From Methanosaeta sp. PtaU1.Bin112 (GTDB taxonomy: Archaea; Halobacteriota; Methanosarcinia; Methanotrichales; Methanotrichaceae), in NCBI GenBank assembly GCA_002067705.1, contig MVRL01000146.1:1-64000 (forward strand): a stretch of 64,000 nt of DNA. Reading direction: 5' to 3'. Below, piece after piece: positions 36,801 through 45,131 of the stretch. A program made the translations under genes and the position numbers. The stretch's first letter is position 1. Each line of letters begins with the position of its first letter. Under the pieces are notes generated by a model, which was not told the origin of the DNA, ran no database searches, and saw nothing but the letters and a program-made list of their open reading frames with translations.

Positions 36801-37072
36801 ATGTCTGGGTGAGAATGGGGATAGCGCAAAATCTGACGGGAAAGTTCGATGAAGCTCTGAAAAGTTTTAAGGCCGCGTCTCTATTGCAGCCGCAAAATAT
36901 CGATGCAAAGTACTGCCAGGGTCTCGCATTGGTAGCACAGAACAATTACCAAGAAGCTCTCAAGGCTTTCAGGGACGTATTGGAGATAGATGAGAATAAT
37001 TCATTAGCCCTTTACGCAATCAATCTTACTCAGAATCGCCTGAATGCTGCCGACTTAGCCTCTCCACCATAA
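33875..37072 (+). CDS. Exported giant TPR protein
   Basis: This protein of about 1065 residues consists of a signal peptide (AAMLACMLLLFLSSSAAAE) followed almost entirely by 34-residue tetratricopeptide repeats up to the C-terminus, recognisable by recurrent ALxxYDxALxIDPxN and GKGxALxxLG patterns. TPR solenoids bind proteins; outside the membrane this could organise surface or membrane complexes. There is no enzymatic domain. A spacer near 345-370 (SEMNAESGNDSKEKGDNASD) divides the solenoid. The start is uncertain: GTG 33875 has AGGT close by, and TTG 33884 has better spacing to the same AGGT. Confidence 0.85.
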   Translation: MIALQRSFSIPSPAHLAAMLACMLLLFLSSSAAAEDTAAFWLEKGQESLTNNSFAQAAESFDQALKIDPGNASAWAGKGTALSRQGRYKMAGLCFANALKKDPQNARLWEGDGRAKEMAGDWDDARLSYERALALQPALAEAWLGLANATLALGDYDRALQSFENASLHGQKDAARAGQVRVHIAQSSSLIKKNEFEAAYNSSNKALASDPLNSSALMLKAVALNRLGRFEDALSCYKEILAVSPSDETSLEGAAQSLVGLGEKSLAAGEASLALENFKEASRLAPRNAEAVSGMVKALTAEGDQLNSSGQYREAIKSYNTALVLLPSDLGALAGREKASTALSSEMNAESGNDSKEKGDNASDCARYYELAREQSMNRSYYPALESLNRSLALDARPEAWLLKGQILYHLGMHSEALDSLDRAIEINRSSVPALALKGRILTENGKYRMAALFIDSALRLDEKNITLWNDLARVQLELKNNNGALESYDRALEIDNNNIQTLLGKGRMLLKLKKYPEALQCFSQAMETDAGNADALLGMGNAHFALQDYDAALDSYEAALQQNSSYVDPILGKAETLYAQQEYNSSELSFSLALKIDPNNLRALLGNGYDLLALHEYLAAQENFSRALEQDPKSVAALLGKGEARYHQGDKEQALGYYDQALLIDPDNTEALLKKSDLLLERNDLSGALLDYGRILALEPENMQAILGKADALRLNRLSDRALPLYEKALQKDRQNIRALLGAAESRYALADCKSARKLFEEVLSRDGNSSAAWAGLGNTQLCDEDFALAGQSFEKALSIESKNAAALLGMADVLSEKGKYNDSLRYYEQAGQLSPSSHGYWGQGNALAALKEYNRSLPLFDKSLSLDPSNCRALQGKGLALAALGNTSLAIQCFQEIVSLNPGDYAAWSNLGSMQASIGLYDEAAASLEKACKADPSHEEVWYNLGQVYYSLGRYSQSVDAFHNATMLDPQDGDVWVRMGIAQNLTGKFDEALKSFKAASLLQPQNIDAKYCQGLALVAQNNYQEALKAFRDVLEIDENNSLALYAINLTQNRLNAADLASPP

Positions 37073-37177
37073 TGTATTGATTTTTTTTGGCAGAAAGAGC
37101 CGGACCGGAGATCTCTGGCTAAGATTGCATAGGTGGTGGGAAAGATCCGCAAGATGCTCTTCCGGTCTGGCTGTATC

Positions 37178-37645
37178 TTATCTGCTTTCTACCCTCTTCC
37201 TCTCATAGCTAATCTGGCGTTGATAATTATGCTGCTGTGCCATCTCCTCACCAACAATATCAATCAATCTATACTGCCGGTTATTTCTGTTCCCTCTCTT
37301 GTCCAGCAGCCCATCATGATTCATGCGGGATAAATAGGTCGAGACTGTGGAGAGCTTGATATCATCAACCACTGTCTCATATCGTTCTCTCAATTCCTGG
37401 GTAGTGAACCAGGTATTGGAAAACTCATGTCGAATAAAGCTCTCCAACCGGTCCATGAGGGTTCCGCTGCTGTAATCATGAGCCGACATTGTTGGCGCAA
37501 TGCCTTCCCTTCCATTCTCAAATACGCCGGAAGCCGACAGAAAGCCAATGATCCTGTCTCTTAAAGCCTCACCATTCATGTTTTGCGATTCAAACTCATG
37601 AGAGGACTTAAGGCCTTTGTCTTCTATCTCTATCCGGATCCTCAT
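37178..37645 (-). CDS. Winged-helix-like putative DNA-binding protein
   Basis: This 155-residue protein begins at an ATG preceded by AAGGAGG with ideal spacing. The N-terminus is a charged beta segment (MRIRIEIEDKGLKSSHEFES); the middle is variable; residues about 90-140 look like a winged helix (FTTQELRERYETVVDDIKLSTVSTYLSRMNHDGLLDKRG, then a QYRLIDIV wing). It may be a local regulator. The family is not named. It converges on the TPR gene. Confidence 0.65.
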   Translation of the reverse strand: MRIRIEIEDKGLKSSHEFESQNMNGEALRDRIIGFLSASGVFENGREGIAPTMSAHDYSSGTLMDRLESFIRHEFSNTWFTTQELRERYETVVDDIKLSTVSTYLSRMNHDGLLDKRGNRNNRQYRLIDIVGEEMAQQHNYQRQISYERKRVESR

Positions 37646-37850
37646 TTTAATCCTCCTTGAATCATCTTCCCGATGTTATCTTCAAAGATGGGAGGAATAC
37701 ATGCTGGCAAGAGGAGACTTCGTTTCGGCAAGCGCCATAGCAGGCATCTTCTTTCGCAGCTGCATTTCTATATTGCCTGGACCTATCTAGATTCATCTGC
37801 AGCGTAAACAATTTAATATGCCCTCTCATAATTCTGCCCTCTTTTCTATT

Positions 37851-38241
37851 CTCGTGCCATCCCCATTTTAGGCCGGTTGTGAATTACAGCAATACACAAT
37901 TGCCGCCGTATTCACATTCCGGCCTCCATCAATTCGTATCGGAACCTGGCCTTCGCCACCCCTTCTAATCCTTATTGCCGTCCCTTTCCAGCAAGAAGGA
38001 CCTTCTTGGCAAAGGAATCCAACGTCTGCACCATAACTGAGCTATGTTGCCGTCCCTTTCCGACAGTGAACAGTCTGTGTACAGGCGCATTGCCGGTATC
38101 CGATACGAACTCCCTTTCGCTACCCCTTGTGCCATATGCAAGAAAGTGTATCACTGTGAAGCATACTTTGTGGGTTCTCGAAAATGCCTTTTTAGGGCTT
38201 CGATTTCCCCTTCCTTCATTGCTACTCCTCGTGCCATCCCC
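37851..38241. repeat. Cluster of degenerate pyrimidine-rich short repeats
   Basis: TTGCCGTCCCTTTCC occurs exactly twice (37975-37989, 38047-38061) and CTCGTGCCATCCCC exactly twice (37851-37864, 38228-38241). Relatives CTTCGCCACCCCTT (37951-37964) and TTCGCTACCCCTT (38116-38128) lie between. On the minus strand the shared core is RRGGGRYGGCRA. Three neighbouring units are spaced about 70 bp. Confidence 0.6.
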
Positions 38242-38718
38242 TTACAGTGACGTTACGCTATCACAAAGGCGAATAATCTTCAGGCAATGCAGTTATTCCA
38301 CAATTATGTGAAACAGATCGAACCGATGCGCTGAATTTATCTACCTTATACACTCTCATACTGCATTGATATATTGCCAAGGTACATCCATCCCCTCAGA
38401 TGAATTAGTCCCCCTTTGACCATCCTATCCGATGTATTCAGACAGGTTGTCTTACCATTTTGGCACACTATTAACCTAGGTTTTGAGATATATAAACCTT
38501 TCTGATAGTTGGTAGTTGTAGTTAATGGCTTAAAACTCATATTAGAAGTTATTTTTTGAAATAAAGGCCTAATAGTACTCAGAATAGTATTTCACAGGAT
38601 AAGTCTATGACAGAGATAACTCATTATAATACATTGTGAAAAGAAATTTCAGGCGAATACTATCATAATAATAGCCATCAGTAAGTCTCTTGCCATTGCG
38701 CGGAGGATCACAATCCTT

Positions 38719-38733
38719 GTGAAACGGTTTCAC
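38719..38733. promoter_or_regulatory. Perfect 15-bp palindrome
   Basis: GTGAAAC-G-GTTTCAC lies in gene-free DNA. It looks like a binding site for a dimeric regulator, but no promoter is evident immediately beside it. Confidence 0.35.
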
Positions 38734-38791
38734 TACGATCTACTGATGCATAATTTGCCGGAAAACTTGCTAACTCGTCCTCGATATTCCC

Positions 38792-38828
38792 AAAAAAAGG
38801 TGATTTGGTGCGCGCGGACCTGCCGCAC
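38792..38828 (-). terminator. Probable terminator of the small-protein/phosphatase-like operon
   Basis: GTGCG (38808-38812) and CGCAC (38824-38828) flank a GC-rich loop. On the minus strand a seven-T run (38792-38798) follows after nine bases. It lies about 50 bp beyond the stop of the small protein at 38879. Confidence 0.5.
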
Positions 38829-38878
38829 AACATGCATAGAAATTTAAATAAAAGAAAACCATGAAATTTATAAATAAT

Positions 38879-39028
38879 TCAAGATGCTTGACGAAGCTCG
38901 AAGTATTCCTCTACAAGCCAGTCGCCGACCTCCTTGAGATATCTGCGCTTGCGTTCATCTTCTACAATTAATTGGAAAACCTCAGAAAGATCTTCATCCA
39001 TTGGACTCATCTTTGCAGCGCTCCGCAT
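38879..39028 (-). CDS. Small acidic/helical protein of 49 residues
   Basis: The frame runs from ATG 39028 to TGA 38879. The product begins MRSAAKMSPMDEDLSEVF and ends GDWLVEEYFELRQAS, with an amphipathic central helix (LIVEDERKRRYLKEVGDWL). An internal start at 39010 or 39001 is possible. It follows the phosphatase-superfamily gene by 28 bp in the same direction and is followed by a terminator, which supports a real gene. The function is unknown. Confidence 0.55.
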   Translation of the reverse strand: MRSAAKMSPMDEDLSEVFQLIVEDERKRRYLKEVGDWLVEEYFELRQAS

Positions 39029-39056
39029 TTAAAGTTATCGAAAGCCCGTATGATTC

Positions 39057-39833
39057 TCATTTGTGCCCCCTTCCATGAGCCAGGATCATGGCCACGCAGT
39101 AAGGTCCTCTGTTCCTCTTCAGCGGCCCAGCGTGTATAGGATGGTCTCCACAGATCATAAATAGGGTCTCTTCATCCGCTGCTCTTATGATTTCACCTAT
39201 GCAGCGGTCAATAATCAAAGCTGCATTCTTTATCCCTTCCCTGGCCAGTCCCATATGGACGCTCTTATCTATTCCTATGAAGTAGGAGACAAGAAGCCTG
39301 GGCTTCTCCTGAAGCGCAAGGCAGGTCAATCGACAAGCCTCTCGATCAAAATCCTGAGGCGGGATGCGATCGGATATGCCGTGCACCGTTTCAATCAAGC
39401 CCTGATAGACCTCGGCTCCGTTTTGCTCCATTATCACCGCGCAACTCTGACCGGACACGGCTGCGATCTCCGGCAGGCTGAGGATGCGAGACTCCTTCGC
39501 TCCCGCCTTATCAAAGATCCCGTGATGCCGGGGCAATAGGCCGCTCAGTATGCTGGCTATGGCGGGTGTTGTGTGATTGGATACGGAAGTGATACGCAAG
39601 AGCTTTCCACCAGAAATCAGCTCCCTCATGTTCTCCAGACTGGGCAAAAGCCATTTCAGTAGATCATATCCCAGGCTGTCGACAATAATAATTGCGACAT
39701 TTTTGCAGCCTCTGGAGGCGGCAAGGTCGATTGGACGACCGTCGGACTCGGGAAGCTGAAGGCCTAGAATGACAGCTGCCGTAGGAGCTATGTCTAGCTG
39801 GCTATATGACCTGGTGGTCTCTTGATCTGTCAT
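39057..39833 (-). CDS. Alkaline-phosphatase-superfamily protein (nucleotide pyrophosphatase/phosphodiesterase-like)
   Basis: This is a 258-residue protein. Metal-binding and catalytic-looking segments are IIIVDSLGYDLL (Asp52), a threonine-rich SNHTTPAIASILSG, IGIDKSVHMG and the C-terminal CGDHPIHAGP. The N-terminal segment LDIAPTAAVILGLQLPESDGRPI resembles the segment that in other superfamily members comes after the last metal motif, near the C-terminus, so the motif order looks permuted. It probably hydrolyses a phosphate mono- or diester in the cytoplasm (no signal peptide). The substrate is unknown. Confidence 0.75.
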   Translation of the reverse strand: MTDQETTRSYSQLDIAPTAAVILGLQLPESDGRPIDLAASRGCKNVAIIIVDSLGYDLLKWLLPSLENMRELISGGKLLRITSVSNHTTPAIASILSGLLPRHHGIFDKAGAKESRILSLPEIAAVSGQSCAVIMEQNGAEVYQGLIETVHGISDRIPPQDFDREACRLTCLALQEKPRLLVSYFIGIDKSVHMGLAREGIKNAALIIDRCIGEIIRAADEETLFMICGDHPIHAGPLKRNRGPYCVAMILAHGRGHK

Positions 39834-39936
39834 GGTGTTTCCGGTTATTTTTCTCGGCCATATAATAATATCTCTTGCTTATCGTCTTTGTTGCCGCAAG
39901 CTAAAATAAGGATAAAGATAAGGTCATGAATAGACC

Positions 39937-40362
39937 ATGAAAAAAAGAGATGCCCCATCGCTTCCGCATGACTTTGCCATGCTTGCTCCGGCCTTGCTGA
40001 TTCTGTCTCTGATGATAGCAGGGGCATATGCAGCCTCAACAAATATGGATATCGATTACAGCCATAATGTAATAGGCACGGGGACAGTAATGACCGATTT
40101 CAAGATGGGGTCCGAGGAGAGCACGCAGGCTACGGGGAGGATAAGAGGAAGCGGTGAGGTTGTTAACAAATATGTTTTTCTGAGCAACAACTCAGAGAAC
40201 ATCTCCATTGAAGACCAGTTCCTCTTTACGAAGATGCCCGTAGCCCACGAGATCACTATTCGCGACTATCCACAGATGAAAATAATCCCAGGAAGCTTTC
40301 GCCTTCTGGGAACAAGCTGGGCCTCCAAGATAAGCCTAAATGACAGCGAAGAGAATGATTAG
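39937..40362 (+). CDS. Secreted beta-rich protein of unknown function
   Basis: This 141-residue protein has a signal peptide (APALLILSLMIAGAYAAS) after a basic N-terminus. The mature part alternates short polar strands (IDYSHNVIGTGTVMTDFKMG, ATGRIRGSGEVVNKYVFLSN), suggesting a beta-sandwich surface protein. No conserved catalytic motif is recognised. It lies 54 bp before the RecJ-like gene on the same strand. Confidence 0.6.
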   Translation: MKKRDAPSLPHDFAMLAPALLILSLMIAGAYAASTNMDIDYSHNVIGTGTVMTDFKMGSEESTQATGRIRGSGEVVNKYVFLSNNSENISIEDQFLFTKMPVAHEITIRDYPQMKIIPGSFRLLGTSWASKISLNDSEEND

Positions 40363-40416
40363 TTTCTCTCTGCACGGAAAAGGTTTATTGGACTCATCAT
40401 CGGAATTGCAGAATGC

Positions 40417-41838
40417 ATGCCAGAAATCCAGGAGATTGCCGGGAAGTATAGCGCCCTCTGTGAGCTGTGCAATAGCCCGGCTGAGGTCATCAAGAGGAAA
40501 AAGAATCTCCTCGTCGTCTCTCACGTAGATGCAGATGGGCTCACGGCAGCGGCCATTGTCTGCACCGCCCTGGAGAGGCGCGGCCTGGAGTTTCAGCCAA
40601 AATTCTTCCGCCAGCTTGATGAGAAGGCATTGAGCGAGGTAGCTGATTTTGGCGCCGACCTGGTCATATTCACAGACCTTGGCAGCGGAATGGTTGCGCA
40701 GATATGCCACAATGGCCTTCAGGCGGTTATTGCCGATCATCACAAGCCTGCTCCATCTGAGGCCAGACCCATCGCTCACATCAATCCTCATCTGGTGGGC
40801 GCGGATGGTGCCACGCAGCTCAGCGGCAGTGGAACCTCTTTTCTCCTCGCTAGGGCTCTGGCGTTCTCTCCGGGCGGCAATGACGACCTGGCGGCTTTGG
40901 CGCTCGTCGGGGCGGTTGGGGACTTGCAGGACATGGCGCGCGGCCAGCTGGTAGGCATCAACCGTCATATCCTGGAGATCGGCAGGAATGCCGGTGCGGT
41001 TTCTTTCTCTCGGGACATCAAGCTCTTCGGCAGACAGACCCGTCCCGTCTTCAAGATGCTTGAGTACTCTCAGGACCCGTACCTGCCCGGTCTATCGGGA
41101 AATGAGGACGCCTGCATTGCCTTTCTCAAGGAGGTCGGCATACGTCTGGGCGGAGAGAGGTGGAGGCGCTGGATAGATCTGTCTCAGGAGGAGAGGGCGA
41201 GCGTTGTCACCGCCATCCTGCGCAAGGGTCTGAGAAGCGGAATCTCAAATGTCAAGCTGGAGAGGCTAATCGGAGAGGTCTACGTTCTTTTGAAGGAGCA
41301 GGAAGGAACCGAGCTGCGTGACGCGAGCGAATACTCGACCCTTCTCAATGCCACCGCTCGATACGGCCATGCAGATGTGGGGCTGCGGGTCTGCATGGGC
41401 GACAGGGACAAGGCATTTTCCGAGGCGCAGAGGCTGCTGGGCCAGCACCGCCAGAACCTGGTCAACGGACTGAAGCTGGTTTCTGAGGGCGGCATTACTG
41501 CCCTCAAGAGCATCCAGTACTTTGATGCCGGGGACGCTATCATGGACACCATTGTAGGCATTGTGGCAGGCATGAGCTTTCAGATGGGCGATCGTTCCCG
41601 GCCTATCCTCGCTTTTGCCAGGACTGCGGAAGGACAGCTCAAAGTCTCAGCGCGAGGCACTCAGGATCTGGTGCGCTCCGGCCTGGACCTGGCCGATGCC
41701 CTGTCGCGCTGCGCTCAGGCGGTGGGTGGCGTGGGTGGCGGACACAACATCGCCGCCGGTGCGACCATTCCGCCCCAGGCCAAACAGGAGTTTCTGGATC
41801 TGATGGACGCGGCGGTGGGCAGCCAGCTATCTCGCTAG
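40417..41838 (+). CDS. RecJ-like DHH-family single-strand exonuclease (archaeal GAN/RecJ)
   Basis: This 473-residue nuclease of the DHH phosphoesterase superfamily acts on single-stranded DNA or RNA. In archaea, relatives associate with the GINS replication complex or process RNA. The motifs are VVSHVDADGLTAAAI, IFTDLGSG, ADHHKPAP, an ALVGAVGD motif and the DHHA1 motif GGVGGGHNIAAGA near the C-terminus. The length is normal for archaeal RecJ. No GINS gene is nearby, so the specific partner is open. Confidence 0.92.
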   Translation: MPEIQEIAGKYSALCELCNSPAEVIKRKKNLLVVSHVDADGLTAAAIVCTALERRGLEFQPKFFRQLDEKALSEVADFGADLVIFTDLGSGMVAQICHNGLQAVIADHHKPAPSEARPIAHINPHLVGADGATQLSGSGTSFLLARALAFSPGGNDDLAALALVGAVGDLQDMARGQLVGINRHILEIGRNAGAVSFSRDIKLFGRQTRPVFKMLEYSQDPYLPGLSGNEDACIAFLKEVGIRLGGERWRRWIDLSQEERASVVTAILRKGLRSGISNVKLERLIGEVYVLLKEQEGTELRDASEYSTLLNATARYGHADVGLRVCMGDRDKAFSEAQRLLGQHRQNLVNGLKLVSEGGITALKSIQYFDAGDAIMDTIVGIVAGMSFQMGDRSRPILAFARTAEGQLKVSARGTQDLVRSGLDLADALSRCAQAVGGVGGGHNIAAGATIPPQAKQEFLDLMDAAVGSQLSR

Positions 41839-42124
41839 ACCAGAGGAGTAAGCAAGATGCGGCTCATTATTCCTCAGGACGAGGGTCATTCTGCCAATCG
41901 GTCCTCCATTCTAAAAGACTATCAGGTTCTCCGCCCCAGGCAGATCATATATTTTATTCGAAATACACTAATATAAATTATTCATGAAATAGCTCTTGCC
42001 GCTATTAGGTTTTTTTTGATTATATCAGTTAATAATGGCATTATTACAAAAAGAATTTATACTAAAAGTGCTCCATAACAGTATATCAAAATAAATCAAG
42101 TACGAGATTCGCCTCGTGATAAGA

Positions 42125-42457
42125 ATGTCTAAGAATTCAATTAACAATCCCGCGAACAGCGTCTCTGCCCTTCAGGATAGAGCACTTGACCTCATTGGCT
42201 CAAGTGGCGGCAGCCTGTACCAATCAGAGCTGCGGCGGATGATGTCCATCGACAGCAGCAAATGCTCAAAGATCGTAGGCAAAATGCAGAGCAATGGCCT
42301 CATCTATCGGGAGAAGGTTCCCGCCAGCAGCACCTATCTCCTGAAGCTGGCCCATCCGCCTCAGGAGATATCCTTTGATCAGCCCGCTCGAAAGGACATC
42401 GATAGTTACTTAACTGAGTTCTATCTGCTCTATCTGATGCGCGGTATCTCTGGCTAG
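42125..42457 (+). CDS. HTH (MarR-like winged-helix) transcriptional regulator
   Basis: This is a protein of about 110 residues. A winged helix is visible: ALQDRALDLIGSSGGSLYQSELRRMM, a recognition-helix segment SSKCSKIVGKMQSNGLIYREKV, and a wing (PASSTYLLKLA). It ends YLLYLMRGISG. The frame opens at a GTG (42116), but ATG 42125 is taken. It lies 21 bp upstream of the UbiA-family gene and may be cotranscribed with it. Confidence 0.7.
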   Translation: MSKNSINNPANSVSALQDRALDLIGSSGGSLYQSELRRMMSIDSSKCSKIVGKMQSNGLIYREKVPASSTYLLKLAHPPQEISFDQPARKDIDSYLTEFYLLYLMRGISG

Positions 42458-42478
42458 AGGCCGCAGGGGCTTATCGCG

Positions 42479-43306
42479 TTGAGAGCATACTGGGAGATTC
42501 TGCGTCCCTTCAACTGCACGATGGCGGCAGCGGCAGCTATTATTGGCCTGGCCATAGGCGGAGGGCTAGTCGCCCGGGCAGCAGCGCTGATATTTCTCAC
42601 CGTCTTCCTTATCACAGGCGCAGGAAACGCCGTCAACGATTACTATGATCGGGATATCGACGCCATAAACAGGCCTGGCCGGCCCATCCCAAGCGGGCGG
42701 GTGAGCGCGAAGAATGCCTGCTATTATTCGCTCGCCCTCTTTGCCTCGGGCTGTCTTTTCGCGGGCATGGTAAACCAGATCTGTCTGGCAGTGGCCGCAT
42801 TCAACTCCGTTCTCCTCTTTCTTTATGCCAGAAATCTGAAGGCCATGCCGCTGGCAGGAAACGTCTGCGTCGCCTTTCTTACCGGCTCCACCTTTCTCTT
42901 CGGAGGGGCTGCCGCAGGCAATGCGGGCCTTCTCGCCAACCGGGTTCCATTCCTGCTCTCCTTTCTGGTCAGCATGAGCCGGGAGATCGCCAAGGACATC
43001 GAGGACATGGCCGGAGATCTGGCTGGGGGAGCACGCACTCTGCCCATCCTGGCAGGAGAGCGCGCCTCGGCTGCGCTAGCCGCAACCTTTGCTCTGGCCG
43101 CAGTGGTGCTGGGATTCTTTGCGCCCTTCGGAAGAGTGTATTTGATGATCGTCGTGGTTGCGGATCTGTTCTTCCTGCTCTCCGTGCTGAAGATCGCCCG
43201 CGGAGATGCAACTGGAGCGCAGAAGGCGCTGAAAAAGGGAATGGCTGTGGCACTGGTGGCATTTCTGGCGGCGGCACTGCTGCGGGGACAGCTGCTTGGG
43301 ATCTGA
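42479..43306 (+). CDS. Geranylgeranylglyceryl phosphate geranylgeranyltransferase (DGGGP synthase), UbiA family
   Basis: This 275-residue membrane prenyltransferase adds the second geranylgeranyl chain to make the archaeal core lipid DGGGP. The first Asp-rich motif is NDYYDRDIDAINRPGRPIPSG and the second is SREIAKDIEDMAGD; about eight to nine hydrophobic helices surround them. The protein begins LRAYWEILRPFNC at TTG 42479, with GGGG about ten bases upstream. UbiA relatives that prenylate quinones are the alternative; in a methanogen the lipid role is more likely. Confidence 0.88.
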   Translation: MRAYWEILRPFNCTMAAAAAIIGLAIGGGLVARAAALIFLTVFLITGAGNAVNDYYDRDIDAINRPGRPIPSGRVSAKNACYYSLALFASGCLFAGMVNQICLAVAAFNSVLLFLYARNLKAMPLAGNVCVAFLTGSTFLFGGAAAGNAGLLANRVPFLLSFLVSMSREIAKDIEDMAGDLAGGARTLPILAGERASAALAATFALAAVVLGFFAPFGRVYLMIVVVADLFFLLSVLKIARGDATGAQKALKKGMAVALVAFLAAALLRGQLLGI

Positions 43307-43361
43307 GCAGCCTATCAGGGATGAGAGATAATCTTTTCAAAAAGAAATGAGCAAATGAACT

Positions 43362-45041
43362 CTATCTGTGCGCAAAGTTTGCCACTATCGTCTCCCCAAC
43401 GGAGTTGACCCGCACAAACCCGTACCGCTCGAACTGCACAACTTTTCCCAGCTCCTCGGCGATGCCTGGCTCGCCCACGCCCTCGTCCACCCCGTCGGGC
43501 TTGAGCACCCGCACCTTAGGCCCGTCCAGGGGCGCCCAGTGAATGATCCGGGTCCTCTTGCCCATGTCCTTGCCCAGGAAGCGCGCTCTGGGCGGATCAA
43601 GGCTTGTGATCTCTATGTTGCACAGATCCTTGAGGCGGATGTTATCTCCGACCTTCATACCGGCAAGATCGCTCTTGCAGATGAATACCCTATTTCCGGC
43701 GGGAATCACCCGGAAGCCACGATCGTCGCTGGGATGCAATGGGGCGTGCGCCAGGGCGGGCACATCGCCCTCGATCTCCAGCTCGGCGGGCTCCCAGACG
43801 AAGAAGCGGCGGTTGGCCTCGGGATCTACAATCTTGCGATTCTCGGCATAGATGGAGTCCATGCTGATGGAGATATCAGTCTCTCCCACGCCCAGATCGA
43901 CCATGAACTTTCGCAGCGCTTCGGGCCGAATGCCCCGGGCGCGGATGGCCCGCACCGTGGGAACCCGCGCATCGTCCCAGCCGCTGTACTCGCCGGCCTC
44001 GATGGCCTTTCTGAGCTTGCTGGTGGAAAAGGAGCCGAACTGATGAATCTTGATCCTGCCCCAGTGAATGACCTGGGGATACTTCCAGCCTAAATAGTCG
44101 TAGAGATACCTCTGCCTGCTTCCGCTGTCTGCCAGATCCTTGCCCCGGATGATGTGCGTCGTGCCCAGCAGGTGGTCTTCCACCGCCGACTCAAAATCGA
44201 GCAGCGGCCAGACCCGGAACTTCGTTCCCACCAGCGGGTGGGAGGCGGTGACGATGCGAAAAGCAGGCCAATCGCGTATGGCCGGGTCTTTATGGTGCAT
44301 GTCGGTCTTGACCCGCAGGACTGCGCCGCCCTCTGCCATCCGGCCGTCCAGCATCTGCCGCCAGAGTTCCAGATTCTGCTCGACTGTCTGGCTCCTGTGC
44401 TCGCACTCGATTCCTTTGTCCTTATGCTCCTTGAATGCTGCCTGAGAACATGTGCAAACATAGGCGCCGCCCTTAGAAATCAACTCCTCGGCAATGGGAT
44501 AGTACTGGCCGACTCGTTCGCTCGCGGTTATCACCAGATCCGGCTCTGCGCCCAGCCATTTGCAGTCCTCCAGATACCAGCCGTAGGCCTCAGGCATGGG
44601 CCGCTTTTTTACCGGATCGGTGTCATCAAATCTTATGATGAACTTGCCTCCATACTTTTTCACATACTCAGAGTTGACGATGATGCCCCGCGCGCTGCCC
44701 AGAGTCGGCGGACCATTGGGATTGGGAGCAAACCGCATGACTACACCGTTTTCCGCCCCCTGCAGAGCAGGCAGGCCCTTGTCGGGCTCCTTCTTTTCCG
44801 AGAGCTCTGCCAGCAGTTCCGGGGCAATGGCCTGCAGCCTCTCCTGCCACTGCGATAGGCCTGTCTTCTCAACGCCTGCTAAAACCTCTTTTACCAGAGG
44901 CGATAGCTCTTTAGCCCGGGCGCGAAGCTCTGCGTGTTCGCCCAGGAGCTTGCCCATGACCGCCCCGGCATTGGGTGCGGCTTTGTACTTCACGGCATTC
45001 TGCAGCGCATACTTTTCGATGAGCTCTCTGATCTCTTCCAT
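43362..45041 (-). CDS. gltX: Glutamyl-tRNA synthetase (archaeal non-discriminating type)
   Basis: This 559-residue class I synthetase charges tRNA with glutamate, and in archaea also mischarges tRNA-Gln for later amidation. The catalytic Rossmann domain begins at FAPNPNGPPTLGSARG, where the usual HIGH sequence reads TLGS, a variant I recall from Methanosarcina enzymes. The KMSKS-equivalent is FSTSKLRKAIEAG. The C-terminal anticodon region is a beta-barrel with DLCNIEITSLDPPRARFLG. GGGAGA lies before the ATG with suitable spacing. Confidence 0.95.
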   Translation of the reverse strand: MEEIRELIEKYALQNAVKYKAAPNAGAVMGKLLGEHAELRARAKELSPLVKEVLAGVEKTGLSQWQERLQAIAPELLAELSEKKEPDKGLPALQGAENGVVMRFAPNPNGPPTLGSARGIIVNSEYVKKYGGKFIIRFDDTDPVKKRPMPEAYGWYLEDCKWLGAEPDLVITASERVGQYYPIAEELISKGGAYVCTCSQAAFKEHKDKGIECEHRSQTVEQNLELWRQMLDGRMAEGGAVLRVKTDMHHKDPAIRDWPAFRIVTASHPLVGTKFRVWPLLDFESAVEDHLLGTTHIIRGKDLADSGSRQRYLYDYLGWKYPQVIHWGRIKIHQFGSFSTSKLRKAIEAGEYSGWDDARVPTVRAIRARGIRPEALRKFMVDLGVGETDISISMDSIYAENRKIVDPEANRRFFVWEPAELEIEGDVPALAHAPLHPSDDRGFRVIPAGNRVFICKSDLAGMKVGDNIRLKDLCNIEITSLDPPRARFLGKDMGKRTRIIHWAPLDGPKVRVLKPDGVDEGVGEPGIAEELGKVVQFERYGFVRVNSVGETIVANFAHR

Positions 45042-45131
45042 GAAACATCTCCCAAAGGCCTGGAAGATCGAGGGAAATTGATGCCCCCATCTTCCCTTTA
45101 AGGTGAATGAGCAGATTTAGATCGCTCTACT

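Larger units (their letters stand above)
37646..38878. other. Long gene-free region with degenerate short repeats
   Basis: More than 1.2 kb lacks any supported gene. The first part (37850-38245) contains six pyrimidine-rich short motifs (listed as a repeat). The second part is AT-rich, with a perfect palindrome at 38719-38733 and the terminator of the 39.8-38.9 kb operon. Short minus-strand frames (for example 38346-38540) have no ribosome-binding site and no recognisable product. Confidence 0.6.

Noticed and set aside
37851-38241. Possible CRISPR array
   Set aside because: The exact repeats are only 14-15 bases, the spacing is irregular, and no cas genes are in view. It is kept only as a degenerate repeat cluster.
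43362-45041. Inactive GltX because the HIGH motif is TLGS
   Set aside because: As far as I recall, the same variant occurs in Methanosarcina glutamyl-tRNA synthetases, so it is a lineage feature rather than a sign of inactivation.
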